From the NCBI RefSeq assembly GCF_014235785.1, contig NZ_CP060137.1:496001-560000 (forward strand): a stretch of DNA of 64,000 bases, written 5' to 3'. Under the pieces are notes generated by a model. It saw only the letters and a program-made list of their open reading frames with translations. It searched no databases and was not told where the DNA came from. Shown one piece after another: positions 49,716-58,459 of the stretch; within the stretch, counting starts at the first letter, position 1; the number at the start of each line of letters is the position of its first letter. The translations under genes were made by a program, and so were the position numbers. Origin of the DNA: Bacillus sp. PAMC26568 (GTDB lineage: Bacteria; Bacillota; Bacilli; Bacillales; Bacillaceae).

Positions 49716-50759
49716 ATGACGATACTTGATACCAATCATATAAATGAAAATAAAGCCTTTGCCCGCCCGGTAATTGGCACTGCAATCCTGGTTTTTGGAA
49801 TTCTGCTGCTTATATTCAGTCTAATGCTGTCTATTTCGGTAGGGGCAGCCAGCATTGATTTTGCTTCTGTTTGGAGATCGGTCTTTCAATATGATTCTGC
49901 AAGAGAAGCAGATCAAATCATTGGCAGCATCAGATTGCCAAGAGAGCTTGGTGCGGCAGTTGTAGGTGCAGCCTTCGCCGTCAGCGGTGCTATTATGCAG
50001 GGGATTACAAGAAATCCTCTTGCAGACCCTGGCTTACTTGGATTGAACGCCGGCGCGAGTCTGGCGCTTTCACTAGTATTTGCTTTTCAAACAGGTTTTT
50101 CTTATGCATTTATTATGTTTATGTCTTTTATTGGAGCGGGGCTGGGTGCAAGCATGGTGTTCGGCCTCGGTTCTTTGAGCAGAGGAGGAATGTCCCCTCT
50201 CCGCATTACGCTTGCAGGTGCAGCTGTCTCGGCGTTATTAACAGCTTTAGGCGAAGGGATCGCCCTTTACTATAAGACATCTCAAAACCTTGCATTTTGG
50301 ACAGCAGGGGGCGTTTCAGGAACAACTTGGCTTCAATTGAAATTTGTGTTCCCAATCGTTGCGGGTGGAGTCATCCTTGCCATTTTGTTTTCTAGACAGC
50401 TGACCATTCTAAGCTTTGGCCAGGAAGTTGCAATCGGATTAGGGCAGCGTACTGGTTTAACCAAAGCTGTACTAATGCTCGTCGTATTGATCTTAGCTGG
50501 AGCCGCTGTTTCACTTGCTGGTTCCATTGCTTTTGTTGGATTGATGGTGCCGCATATTGTCCGTTTTCTGGTCGGGACCGATTATCGCTGGATTATCCCC
50601 TGCTCTGCAGTCCTTGGAAGTATCCTATTGGTATTGGCAGATACAGCAGCGAGAATGGTTAATGCTCCGTTTGAAACTCCGCTTGGTGCAATTGTATCTA
50701 TGGCAGGTTTTCCGTTCTTTCTTTACCTTGCACGAAAGAGAGGAAGAAAACTGGCATGA
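49716..50759 (+). CDS. FecCD-family iron-siderophore permease, subunit 1 (FeuB-like)
   Basis: A 347-aa membrane protein with about nine helices. Signatures: RLPRELGAAVVGAAFAVSGA, QGITRNPLADPGLLGLNAGA and GSIAFVGLMVPHIVRFLVG, which carries the coupling segment. Start ATG 49716, 17 bp after the lipoprotein gene. Overlaps the next permease by 4 bp (ATGA). Confidence 0.92.
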   Translation: MTILDTNHINENKAFARPVIGTAILVFGILLLIFSLMLSISVGAASIDFASVWRSVFQYDSAREADQIIGSIRLPRELGAAVVGAAFAVSGAIMQGITRNPLADPGLLGLNAGASLALSLVFAFQTGFSYAFIMFMSFIGAGLGASMVFGLGSLSRGGMSPLRITLAGAAVSALLTALGEGIALYYKTSQNLAFWTAGGVSGTTWLQLKFVFPIVAGGVILAILFSRQLTILSFGQEVAIGLGQRTGLTKAVLMLVVLILAGAAVSLAGSIAFVGLMVPHIVRFLVGTDYRWIIPCSAVLGSILLVLADTAARMVNAPFETPLGAIVSMAGFPFFLYLARKRGRKLA

Positions 50760-51763
50760 TAAATTCTGATCAGCTTACAAGAGTAAGAATAACTTTGATA
50801 GCTTCATTCGTTTTGCTTGTTTCGGTTTTTGTCATAAGTGTAGCATCAGGATATGTATCTTTATCCCCTGCTCAACTTTTGCGCACTATAATTGGACAAG
50901 GAACCCCAAAGGAACATTTAATTCTATTCGGATTCCGCCTCCCGAGAATTTTTGTGACAATTTTGGCAGGAATGGGCCTTGCTGTATCTGGAGCGATTAT
51001 TCAAAGCGTTACAAGAAATCCGCTTTCAGACCCTGGTATTTTAGGAATTAATGCAGGAGCCGGGCTGATGGTCGTTTTTTATGTCATGTTTTTTTCGGCA
51101 GAATCAAGCATTTATTTATACGCACTGCCGCTTTTTGCTTTGTTGGGAGGAATAGCTGCAGCAGCCTTTATTTACCTCATGGCATTTGAAAAAGGAGAGG
51201 GAGTTGATCCTGTCAGGCTCGTTTTGATTGGGGTCGGACTTTCGGCAGCTCTTTATGGCGCCATTCTGACTCTTTCCACAAGGCTTGAACGTGAGCAATA
51301 TGATTTCTTCGCCAATTGGATAGCAGGCAGAATATGGGGAGACGACTGGGTGTTTGTTCTTGCATTGCTTCCTTGGCTTCTTGTCCTGCTTCCAATCGTG
51401 TATGTGAAATCGAGAGTACTGAACACGTTAAATTTAAATGAGCAGGTGTCTGTTGGATTGGGAGTCCATGTGGAGAGGGAAAGGCTGATTCTTATCTTCA
51501 TTTCTGTGGCACTTGCATCCGTTTCCGTTTCAGTCAGTGGAGGAATTGCATTTGTTGGGCTGATGGCGCCACATATTGCAAGAAGTTTAGTTGGGCCACG
51601 GCATCAAAACGTTCTGCCGGTTGCCGCGATTCTTGGGGCCATTCTGCTCTTGGCTGCAGACACAATCGGAAGGGTCGTATTAGACCCAAGCGGAATTCCG
51701 GCTGGAGTCATTGTGACAATCATTGGTGCACCTTACTTTATGTACTTAATGGTAAAAAAATAG
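50756..51763 (+). CDS. FecCD-family iron-siderophore permease, subunit 2 (FeuC-like)
   Basis: A 335-aa partner of the previous permease: FRLPRIFVTILAGMGLAVSG, QSVTRNPLSDPGILGINAGA and GGIAFVGLMAPHIARSLVG. No ATPase gene follows; Bacillus importers of this type share the stand-alone ATPase YusV (FpbP), so energy coupling in trans is expected. The operon ends in a terminator. Confidence 0.92.
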   Translation: MINSDQLTRVRITLIASFVLLVSVFVISVASGYVSLSPAQLLRTIIGQGTPKEHLILFGFRLPRIFVTILAGMGLAVSGAIIQSVTRNPLSDPGILGINAGAGLMVVFYVMFFSAESSIYLYALPLFALLGGIAAAAFIYLMAFEKGEGVDPVRLVLIGVGLSAALYGAILTLSTRLEREQYDFFANWIAGRIWGDDWVFVLALLPWLLVLLPIVYVKSRVLNTLNLNEQVSVGLGVHVERERLILIFISVALASVSVSVSGGIAFVGLMAPHIARSLVGPRHQNVLPVAAILGAILLLAADTIGRVVLDPSGIPAGVIVTIIGAPYFMYLMVKK

Positions 51764-51765
51764 AG

Positions 51766-51795
51766 AACGCTTAGGAAAACTTCCTAAGCGTTTTT
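51766..51795 (+). terminator. Terminator of the siderophore-importer operon
   Basis: AACGCTTAGGAA pairs with TTCCTAAGCGTT, followed by TTTG. Confidence 0.9.
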
Positions 51796-51824
51796 GATTT
51801 GGAAAAAAATCGAATAACCAGCAA

Positions 51825-52130
51825 TTATTTTGACCAGTCCTTCACCCATGTACCGATTTCATCCATAATCGGCTTGATCGCTTTGCCTTTTGGCGTTAAT
51901 TCATATTCTACCCTTGGGGGGATTTCCGGATAAAGTTTTCTCGTGACAATTTCTTCTGCTTCTAATTCTTTCAGGCGATCGGAAAGCAATCTTCCGCTGA
52001 TTGCCATTTCTGACTCAAGCTCTGAAAAACGCAAGGGACCATCCAGGAGTTTATACATAATAAGAATCACCCATTTTTTTGCAAGGAGCTCGGTGGCTTT
52101 CGTAATAGGGCAAAAAGCTTGTTCTTTCAT
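51825..52130 (-). CDS. HxlR-family transcriptional regulator
   Basis: A 101-aa winged-helix regulator. N-terminal FCPITKATELLAKKWVILIM carries the conserved Cys (residue about 7) and W; recognition part RFSELESEMAISGRLLSDRL; wing PEIPPRVEYELTPKGKAI. HxlR proteins sense aldehydes, quinones or disulfide stress through that Cys. Start ATG 52130 with GAAGTGATTTCC upstream. No adjacent target on its strand; it may regulate in trans. Confidence 0.9.
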   Translation of the reverse strand: MKEQAFCPITKATELLAKKWVILIMYKLLDGPLRFSELESEMAISGRLLSDRLKELEAEEIVTRKLYPEIPPRVEYELTPKGKAIKPIMDEIGTWVKDWSK

Positions 52131-52255
52131 TGGAAATCACTTCTTTCAAGTAGTTCTGTATTAAGTGTAATACAAATGAATCAATTTCACTAACAATCGA
52201 ATTCTCCATCATGTTTGGTAAGTAATGGGGTTTTTCTGTATATAGGAAAAATACC

Positions 52256-52414
52256 TTGACGCTATTCAAAAAGAGAGATATTATATAGATAACACTTTAT
52301 CGCTTAAAAGCATAAACGCTTAAAAGCTAAAAAGAGACGAGCGCAGCTGAGACATAGCTTAGATTAGGGGAACATAGTGAAGTCAGCAAAAATGACTTCA
52401 CTATGTTCCCTTTT
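52256..52414 (+). ncRNA. Candidate small RNA or leader with strong promoter and terminator
   Basis: -35 TTGACG (52256-52261) and -10 TATTAT (52279-52284) are 17 bp apart, predicting +1 near 52291. A perfect 18-bp hairpin (52368-52385 with 52393-52410, stem GGGAACATAGTGAAGTCA) followed by TTTT ends the unit, giving an RNA of about 120 nt. No open frame with an SD lies inside. It resembles no riboswitch class I recognise. It may be an sRNA or the orphan leader of the decayed gene that follows. Confidence 0.55.
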
Positions 52415-52456
52415 AGTATTCTTGCTGGTGTAATGGGAAAGAGTGAAGGTGTTTGT

Positions 52457-52800
52457 GATGTTAAAGGGAATTGAAACACTAAAGACTATGGTCAACTAAG
52501 CGTTCCGCTGCCGCCCACTTCAGAAGAAAACCATTATCCGATACAGGCGATGTTCCTTATGGCGTAAGATTTACAGACAATGAAATCGCCAATTTCTTAA
52601 GTGTAAAAACGGCAACATACATTACATTTTGCGGAACGTCGCTTGCTGAGACCATTCGAAATGATGTAGCTGTGTTGTTCTTAACCTATTTGACTTCTGT
52701 GATCCAATATAGCATTAATTTAAAAAGTTTAATGATTGAAAGAAACAGGATAAAGGTACCGCCATATTTTAGGCCACCGGGACACCCGCAAAATACATAG
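52457..52800 (+). pseudogene. Remnant of a DUF3231 protein
   Basis: One frame encodes YGQLSVPLPPTSEEN (52487 on), the linker typical of DUF3231. After a frameshift near 52530 a second frame reads TGDVPYGVRFTDNEIANFLS, then LSVKTATYITFCGTSLAETI and LMIERNRIKVPPYFRPP to TAG at 52798. The N-terminal half of the domain is missing. DUF3231 proteins are four-helix, coat-F-like proteins common in spore formers. Family call from motif wording only. Confidence 0.6.
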
Positions 52801-52806
52801 TCTTTG

Positions 52807-52841
52807 AAAACTGCGTATTAAGTCCTTTTCCGCAGTTTTTT
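52807..52841 (+). terminator. Terminator after the DUF3231 remnant
   Basis: AAAACTGCG pairs with CGCAGTTTT, then TT. Confidence 0.8.
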
Positions 52842-52901
52842 GCATTGTATAGAAAATTATATACATTATTAGGCTGTGGATAATGAAAGTAAGTTATCTG
52901 C

Positions 52902-52985
52902 GTCAACTCCGGCGCCTAGCTCACTGTGAAAAAGACAATTGCTCAGGAGAAGGAAAAAGCGCCTTATCCGGTTCATTGATACTTG
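52902..52985. repeat. REP-like palindromic repeat, copy 4 (left half only)
   Basis: GGCGCCTAGCTCACTGTGAA and the following 50 bp match copy 3 at 43611 almost base for base (AAGCGCCTTATCCGGTT), but the right arm (GACCAAGGCGC) is absent, so it is truncated. Confidence 0.75.
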
Positions 52986-53087
52986 TTTCTCAATTAGTCA
53001 ATGAAATGTAATTAACCTCTCATTCTTAATGTGCTTTCCGAATCTTGTCCGACAGGTATATACTGTTGATATGAGGAGGAATGTTCC

Positions 53088-54005
53088 ATGAATAAGGTCA
53101 TTCTTAGCGTGAAAAATCTAACTAAATCTATAGGCAAAAAACAGCTGCTTCATCAAATTTCATTAGACATTTATGAAGGTGAGATCTATGGGCTTCTGGG
53201 ACCAAATGGGTCAGGGAAGACGACCTTGATTAGATCTATACTGGGACTTGTTCATATTGATTCAGGTGAAATTGTCATCAAACAGCTTTCCATAGACACA
53301 CATTTTGAAAAAGCCATTTCAAATATAGGTGCAATTGTTGAGAATCCAGAGTTTTATCCGTTTATGACCGGTTACCAAAATCTTACCCACTACGCAAACA
53401 TGCATGAAGGTGTGACTGATGAGAGAATAGACGAAGTCATTGATCTTGTGAATCTGAAAGATGCTATTTATGATAAGGTTGAAACATATTCACTGGGAAT
53501 GAGACAGCGGCTTGGAATTGCACAGGCTGTCTTACATAAGCCAAAACTGCTGATACTTGATGAACCCACAAATGGGCTTGACCCTGCAGGCATCCGGGAG
53601 CTTAGAACGTATTTAAAGGATCTTTGTGAAAAAGAAAAGGTCTCCGTAATGATCGCTTCACATCTTCTAAAAGAAGTAGAAGACTTGTGCTCAAGGGCTG
53701 CGGTCATTCGAGATGGACGAATTCTTGCTGTAAAGGAAATAAAAAAACAGAATGAGGAAATAATTGAGGTCCGCTTTGAAGTAACGGAATCTGAACGTGC
53801 TCTGCACATTTTGATGCCAGAATTTAATGCAGTCATACATAAAAACGGCATCACTCTAAAGGCAAAGAAAGAAGATATTCCAAAAATCAATCACATTCTC
53901 GTCCAGGAAAAGATGGAAATATATTCCATTTTACCTGTGTACAAATCATTGGAAGATTCCTTTATGGAGCTTACGGAGGATATAGTGCATGATGAAGTTA
54001 ATTAA
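53088..54005 (+). CDS. ABC transporter ATP-binding protein (BcrA type)
   Basis: A 305-aa nucleotide-binding domain: Walker A GPNGSGKTT, signature YSLGMRQRLGIA, Walker B LLILDEPTNGLDP, and NIGAIVENPEFYP. Same class as the ATPase at 13428, and close enough to be a paralogue. Start ATG 53088 behind GAGGAGG. Overlaps the permease gene by 17 bp. Such pairs confer resistance to bacitracin or lantibiotics; no two-component system is adjacent. Confidence 0.9.
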   Translation: MNKVILSVKNLTKSIGKKQLLHQISLDIYEGEIYGLLGPNGSGKTTLIRSILGLVHIDSGEIVIKQLSIDTHFEKAISNIGAIVENPEFYPFMTGYQNLTHYANMHEGVTDERIDEVIDLVNLKDAIYDKVETYSLGMRQRLGIAQAVLHKPKLLILDEPTNGLDPAGIRELRTYLKDLCEKEKVSVMIASHLLKEVEDLCSRAAVIRDGRILAVKEIKKQNEEIIEVRFEVTESERALHILMPEFNAVIHKNGITLKAKKEDIPKINHILVQEKMEIYSILPVYKSLEDSFMELTEDIVHDEVN

Positions 54006-54756
54006 GAATGAACATATGAAATTGATTTTACAGAAAAGCAGTATGATTCTATTTATTGCAGTAGCTGTTATTAGTATTTTAATGGCGGTCGTTACAAAAA
54101 GAATGATGTCTGGTGCAGGTGTGGGAGAAAACGTGCTCGGTTATCTATCCTTCAGTACTGGTTTTTTATTTATCCTGCCATTTTTCGCTCTCGTCATTGC
54201 CGGTTCTATTGTAGCAAATGAGTTTAATTGGGGAACGATAAAATTTCTGCTCATTCGGCCTGCCGTTCGGACAAAAGTGCTCTTAGCTAAATACATAACA
54301 GCCTTATTATTTGGAATTTACTTTCTGATTTTCTTTTTTGCAGCTGCTATTTTACTTGGCCTTCTTTTATTTGGAACAGCCGGGGCAGCAAATGATACAG
54401 CTTTCATAAAAAGCATCGGGTTGAACTATCTGACTGTACTTATTGAGATCATTATGATGTCAACATTCGCTTTTATGATCTCATCTGTATTCAGAAATAG
54501 CTCTCTTGCGATTGGCCTATCTATTTTTATTACATTCTCGGGTAAGACATTCGTGCAGCTGCTTGCTCACTATAATTTGGAGTGGGGTAAATATATATTA
54601 TTTGCCCATACAAATCTTAGTCAGCATCTTGAAGGAAATAGGCCTTTATTTGAAGGAACAACGATGGTCTATTCAACCTTCGTTTTATGTATTTATCTAT
54701 GTTTATTCCTTGCAGCGTCGTGGTTTGCTTTTACAAAGAGAGATGTATCGATTTAA
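53989..54756 (+). CDS. ABC-2 type permease of the BcrA-type exporter
   Basis: A 255-aa membrane subunit with six hydrophobic segments; SIVANEFNWGTIKFLLIRPA is the coupling region conserved in BcrB-like proteins. Start ATG 53989 inside the ATPase gene, with GGAGG near. It is followed 22 bp later by corA. Confidence 0.87.
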   Translation: MMKLIKNEHMKLILQKSSMILFIAVAVISILMAVVTKRMMSGAGVGENVLGYLSFSTGFLFILPFFALVIAGSIVANEFNWGTIKFLLIRPAVRTKVLLAKYITALLFGIYFLIFFFAAAILLGLLLFGTAGAANDTAFIKSIGLNYLTVLIEIIMMSTFAFMISSVFRNSSLAIGLSIFITFSGKTFVQLLAHYNLEWGKYILFAHTNLSQHLEGNRPLFEGTTMVYSTFVLCIYLCLFLAASWFAFTKRDVSI

Positions 54757-54777
54757 GAACGGGGAGGTGTAAAGACC

Positions 54778-55734
54778 TTGATAAAAGCGTTAGCAGTTGA
54801 CCATAAAGGGACACTTGTTCATACGATTGATTTAAAGAATTTTTCACTTGATTCATATAAAATGGTCTGGCTCGATATTTATCCTGAAAAAGATGAGGAA
54901 GGGCGAGTGTTAAAGGATCTTTTCAACTTTCATCATCTTGCAATAGAAGACTGTTTTCACTTTTTGCAGCGTCCTAAACTGGATTATTATGAAGGGTATC
55001 ATTTTTTTGTTCTTCATTCTATTAACAAAGAGACGATGGAGCCGGAAGAATTGGATGTTTTCCTGTCTGAGAAATATATAGTGACCTTTCATTTGAATAA
55101 ATCGGAAGAAACAGACCTTCTTTATGAAAAAATGAAGCAAACAAAATATATGAAATCTTTGACACCCAATTTTGTATTTTATGAGCTTCTGGATAAACTG
55201 GTGGATTTCTATTTTCCTTGTATTACAGAAATGGAAGAAACGCTGAATTCGCTTGAGAGCGGAGAGTTCCGGATTAAACAAATTATGAAGCAGGTATTTG
55301 AAACGCGGTCAGGTCTGCTGAAATTAAAGCGGACCATTTATCCGATGCGGGATTTGCTCTACCGCTTATTGAATTCCGAACGAGTAAATATCCCAAAGAG
55401 CGAAAGAACGTATTTCATGGATGTTTATGACCATCTATTAAAGCTGTCAGAACTGATATCAGCCAATATGGATTTTACGGCCGAAATAAGAGAAAATTAT
55501 ATTTCAGTCAATTCATACCGTGCGAATAATGTCATGATGACCCTGACTGTGATTACCACCATTTTTATGCCCCTGACATTTATAGCGGGTGTATATGGAA
55601 TGAATTTTGACAATATGCCTGAACTAAGGTGGGAGTTCGGTTATTTTTATGTATTGGGCGGAATGGGCTTTTTAAGTTTGATGATGTTTCTTTGGTTTAA
55701 ACGGAAGGGATGGTTTGATAAAGACCAAATCTAG
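54778..55734 (+). CDS. CorA-family divalent-cation channel
   Basis: A 318-aa CorA-type transporter. A large cytosolic domain is followed by two C-terminal helices joined by the selectivity motif YGMNFDNMPE (GMN). Landmarks: FNFHHLAIEDC, YEGYHFFVLHSI. It probably forms the pentameric Mg2+ (or Co2+/Zn2+) channel. Start TTG 54778 behind GGGGAGG. Third gene of the ABC unit, likely co-transcribed by proximity alone. Confidence 0.9.
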   Translation: MIKALAVDHKGTLVHTIDLKNFSLDSYKMVWLDIYPEKDEEGRVLKDLFNFHHLAIEDCFHFLQRPKLDYYEGYHFFVLHSINKETMEPEELDVFLSEKYIVTFHLNKSEETDLLYEKMKQTKYMKSLTPNFVFYELLDKLVDFYFPCITEMEETLNSLESGEFRIKQIMKQVFETRSGLLKLKRTIYPMRDLLYRLLNSERVNIPKSERTYFMDVYDHLLKLSELISANMDFTAEIRENYISVNSYRANNVMMTLTVITTIFMPLTFIAGVYGMNFDNMPELRWEFGYFYVLGGMGFLSLMMFLWFKRKGWFDKDQI

Positions 55735-55736
55735 GT

Positions 55737-55780
55737 GCCAGAGTGCCTCTGTTTTCATTGCAGCGGCAGTCTGGCATTCT
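55737..55780. terminator. Terminator between convergent corA and flavin-fold gene
   Basis: TGCCAGA and TCTGGCA arms enclose GTGCC...GGCAG-type sub-pairs; T-rich after the right arm. Confidence 0.65.
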
Positions 55781-55782
55781 GT

Positions 55783-56400
55783 TTAATACATCCTCTTTGT
55801 ATAACTCTCAGCCAAAGACTCGTTCACTGCCTTCTCTGTATATTCCGGAAGCTTTGCATGCGAGGCCATCATTTTTGCCGGTGATGGGAGGTTTTCTTTG
55901 TCTTCCCAAGTTGCGGGCTGCCACATGCTTGATCTTTTCAAAGCCTTCGCACAATGAATAAAGCATTCTTCAACCTCGATTACTATTGCCACTTTTGGCA
56001 GTTTACCCTGTACTTCAAATAAGTTTAAAAGATTTGAATCCGAGGTGATAGAAGCCTTTCCGTTTATTCTAAGTGTTTCCTCAAGTCCTGGAATGAGAAA
56101 AAGCAATCCGGCATGCGGGTTTTCAAAAATATTAAGAATGGAATCAGCTCTTCTGTTCCCCGGGCGTTCTGGAATGACTACATGCTTTTCATCCAGAACA
56201 TAAACAAATCCTGGCGAATCTCCTCGCGGCGAAGAATCACACATTCCCTTTTTATTTGATGTAGACATGATCAGAAAGGGTGACATCGCAATAAATTCCC
56301 GGCAATGCTGATCAATATGCGCAATGACTTTATGTTCTGCCAGTTTTCCGGGATGTCCAATTTCTGCTCTTAGTTCTTCTTCGGTTGTGATGGTTTTCAT
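55783..56400 (-). CDS. Pyridoxamine 5'-phosphate oxidase-like flavoprotein
   Basis: A 205-aa split-barrel protein. FLIMSTSNKKGMCDSSPRGD at about residue 40 and VYVLDEKHVVIPERPGNRRA are typical of the MSMEG_1061-like PNPOx family, and GLLFLIPGLEETLRINGKA completes the FMN/F420 pocket. Members reduce or oxidise small molecules; the cofactor here is most likely FMN. Start ATG 56400 behind AAGGAGACC. 22 bp downstream of the orphan permease pair and perhaps co-transcribed. Confidence 0.83.
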   Translation of the reverse strand: MKTITTEEELRAEIGHPGKLAEHKVIAHIDQHCREFIAMSPFLIMSTSNKKGMCDSSPRGDSPGFVYVLDEKHVVIPERPGNRRADSILNIFENPHAGLLFLIPGLEETLRINGKASITSDSNLLNLFEVQGKLPKVAIVIEVEECFIHCAKALKRSSMWQPATWEDKENLPSPAKMMASHAKLPEYTEKAVNESLAESYTKRMY

Positions 56401-56422
56401 AAGGTCTCCTTTTTGACTGCGG

Positions 56423-57307
56423 TTAGCCTCGGTTGTAATGCTGTCTCAGTCCTTCACCGATAAAATTAAAGGTGAAAATGACTAATGTCAGTGCAAGTGC
56501 CGGAAAAAACGGGATCCAAAACCCTTTTAAGATATCAGATCTAGCCATTCCAAGAAGGGTAGACCAATTCATGCTCGTGTTTTGAAGTTCACCAAATCCA
56601 TAGCCGGTCTGAACAAAAACCTGAGAGACAAAAATGGAAAAGATACCGAGCTGTCCTAATAAAAGTGCAACTTTTCCCAGGTCCATAAAAAATTGAACCA
56701 TGATTTCGGGAAGCAAATTAGGTAAGTAATAGCGTGTAAACATTCCAATAGGTGTGTTCCCGACGGTCACTCCTGCTTCAACAAATTGGGAGTGTGAAAT
56801 GCTGCTCATTGTTTGCTGAATAATATAGGCAACCCGGCCAACATCTGTCAGAGAAAGGAAGATGATGACCCAGATAATCCGATTAGGGCTGAAAGTAAAC
56901 ATAGGCATTGTGATAAACAAAATAGCAGCGAAAATAATCGGCAGACTTGCTGCAAAACCGTTCAAGCCATAGATCAGCAAACGGAACGGACTTTTTTTAT
57001 TTAGTCCTAAAAAAGTGAGCAGGATGGCTGCAAGATAACGAATGGCAGTAATGGAAAAGATGAGAAGCAGCGTATCTTTTGCTCCTATAATGATGAGGCT
57101 GAGAATATCCTTTCCATCTTGATCAGATCCAAATGGATATGTCAGAGAAGGAGGAAAAGGTGCCCGTTCGTAGGTTGTACTGTCAACAAACACCATTCTT
57201 TGTTCTTTAATCCCTTCTTGTACACTGGGAATGAGAGGGCCAATAAAAGAGAATAATAGAATAGCAGCAAGCATAATGCTGCCTATCATCAGCGGTTTAT
57301 TTGTCAT
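56423..57307 (-). CDS. Opp/Dpp-type ABC permease, second subunit (OppC-like)
   Basis: A 294-aa membrane protein with an N-terminal helix, a loop with YPFGSDQDGKDILSLIIIGA (the OppC hallmark GTDxxGRD, here GSDQDGKD), and five further helices with QFVEAGVTVGNTPIGMFTRY, the EAA-like coupling segment. ATG 57307 overlaps the stop of the first permease (ATGA) and has GGGAGG just ahead. No binding protein or ATPase is encoded nearby. Confidence 0.85.
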   Translation of the reverse strand: MTNKPLMIGSIMLAAILLFSFIGPLIPSVQEGIKEQRMVFVDSTTYERAPFPPSLTYPFGSDQDGKDILSLIIIGAKDTLLLIFSITAIRYLAAILLTFLGLNKKSPFRLLIYGLNGFAASLPIIFAAILFITMPMFTFSPNRIIWVIIFLSLTDVGRVAYIIQQTMSSISHSQFVEAGVTVGNTPIGMFTRYYLPNLLPEIMVQFFMDLGKVALLLGQLGIFSIFVSQVFVQTGYGFGELQNTSMNWSTLLGMARSDILKGFWIPFFPALALTLVIFTFNFIGEGLRQHYNRG

Positions 57308-58236
57308 ACTCCTCCCTCCCTCGGATCTGCCCATTTCTTTATCAGGTTGCTCATAATCTGAACAACTAAGACAATCAGCATGAAACATGTTCCAAAGACG
57401 ATAATCACATTTGTCTCGATGGCAGTGTGAAGACCAACGCTTAAAACGGGTGTCACATCAAATGCCTGAAACAAGCGAAAAGCAGCTCCTTTGTAATCGA
57501 GCAAGTATTCTACAATTAATAGATTAGATAGAATATAGATCATCATTGACCCTGTATGATTCAAAATTGGAACCACGCTGTTTTTTAGAATATGTTTAAA
57601 CGTTATAACGTATTGCGGCAATCCTTTAGAATGTGCAACCGTAATATATTGCTTATCTTCTTGTTCTTGGAAAGCGGCAGCAGTAATTCGGCTTATGTAA
57701 AGTGCAGGATAAATAGAAACAAGTAAAGCTGGATATAGAAAGCTGTACCAATCATCGTGGCCAAAAATATCAGCAAAATCCCTAAAATAAATAATGAGAA
57801 CCCACTGAGCACATAGAAAGAGAAAGAAATCGGGAATCGACTGCAGCACCCAAGTGAATCCTTTTCCAAAAATCATTCCGAGCCGATTTGGACGAGCCGC
57901 ATCATAAATTCCTTTTAAAATACCGAAGAACAAACTCAAGAATAGAGCAGTCACAATGATCTTGATGCTTCTTGAAAAATACAGCGCCGCTTCTTCTTCG
58001 ACTGGACGCTCAAACTTTGTTAGACCAAAGTTTTTATCATGATAAAGACTGCTGAAAAATGATGTAACATTCTCTTCATAGGCCGACCAAGAAAACTGAT
58101 AATCATAGATAACAGTTTGAGCTGTGCCTTCTGCCGTTACTTCAACATCCCTTGGAAAAAGAACGACAAGAATAAGGCAGGTCACAATAAATAGAAAGAG
58201 CAGGATATGAATACCGATTTCTTTTGCTAAATTCAT
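57304..58236 (-). CDS. Opp/Dpp-type ABC permease, first subunit (OppB-like)
   Basis: A 310-aa membrane protein: N-terminal helix, large extracytoplasmic loop, then five helices. The coupling segment is YITVAHSKGLPQYVITFKHI (EAA loop, canonical A-KGL). Unusually for OppB, the first loop is long and rich in acidic and aromatic residues. Start ATG 58236 behind GTGAGGATTCC. Genes for a binding protein and two ATPases, normally in the same operon, are absent here. Confidence 0.83.
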   Translation of the reverse strand: MNLAKEIGIHILLFLFIVTCLILVVLFPRDVEVTAEGTAQTVIYDYQFSWSAYEENVTSFFSSLYHDKNFGLTKFERPVEEEAALYFSRSIKIIVTALFLSLFFGILKGIYDAARPNRLGMIFGKGFTWVLQSIPDFFLFLCAQWVLIIYFRDFADIFGHDDWYSFLYPALLVSIYPALYISRITAAAFQEQEDKQYITVAHSKGLPQYVITFKHILKNSVVPILNHTGSMMIYILSNLLIVEYLLDYKGAAFRLFQAFDVTPVLSVGLHTAIETNVIIVFGTCFMLIVLVVQIMSNLIKKWADPREGGV

Positions 58237-58324
58237 AAGGAATCCTCACGTTCACTTTTCTGATTATTATAAAAATTTTACCATGACTAAAGAGTGATGA
58301 ATAGGTATATAAAGGAAAAAAGAA

Positions 58325-58432
58325 ATGTGAAAAACTTCACAATATCTCTTGCGTATTTTTAATTAAGGGAATATAATATGGATACAGGAAACATGTGAAG
58401 AACTTCACAATATTATGTGAAAACATTCACAA
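58325..58432 (+). promoter_or_regulatory. nox promoter with three Rex-type operators
   Basis: -35 TTGCGT (58349-58354) and -10 TATAAT (58372-58377), 17-bp spacer. ATGTGAA-N4-TTCACAA occurs at 58325-58342, 58393-58410 and 58415-58432; this is the Rex operator TTGTGAA-N4-TTCACAA with the first base changed. One site is upstream of the -35 and two follow +1, so NADH-responsive repression is expected. Confidence 0.85.
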
Positions 58433-58459
58433 ACATATTTTCAAGGAGGAACTACATTT

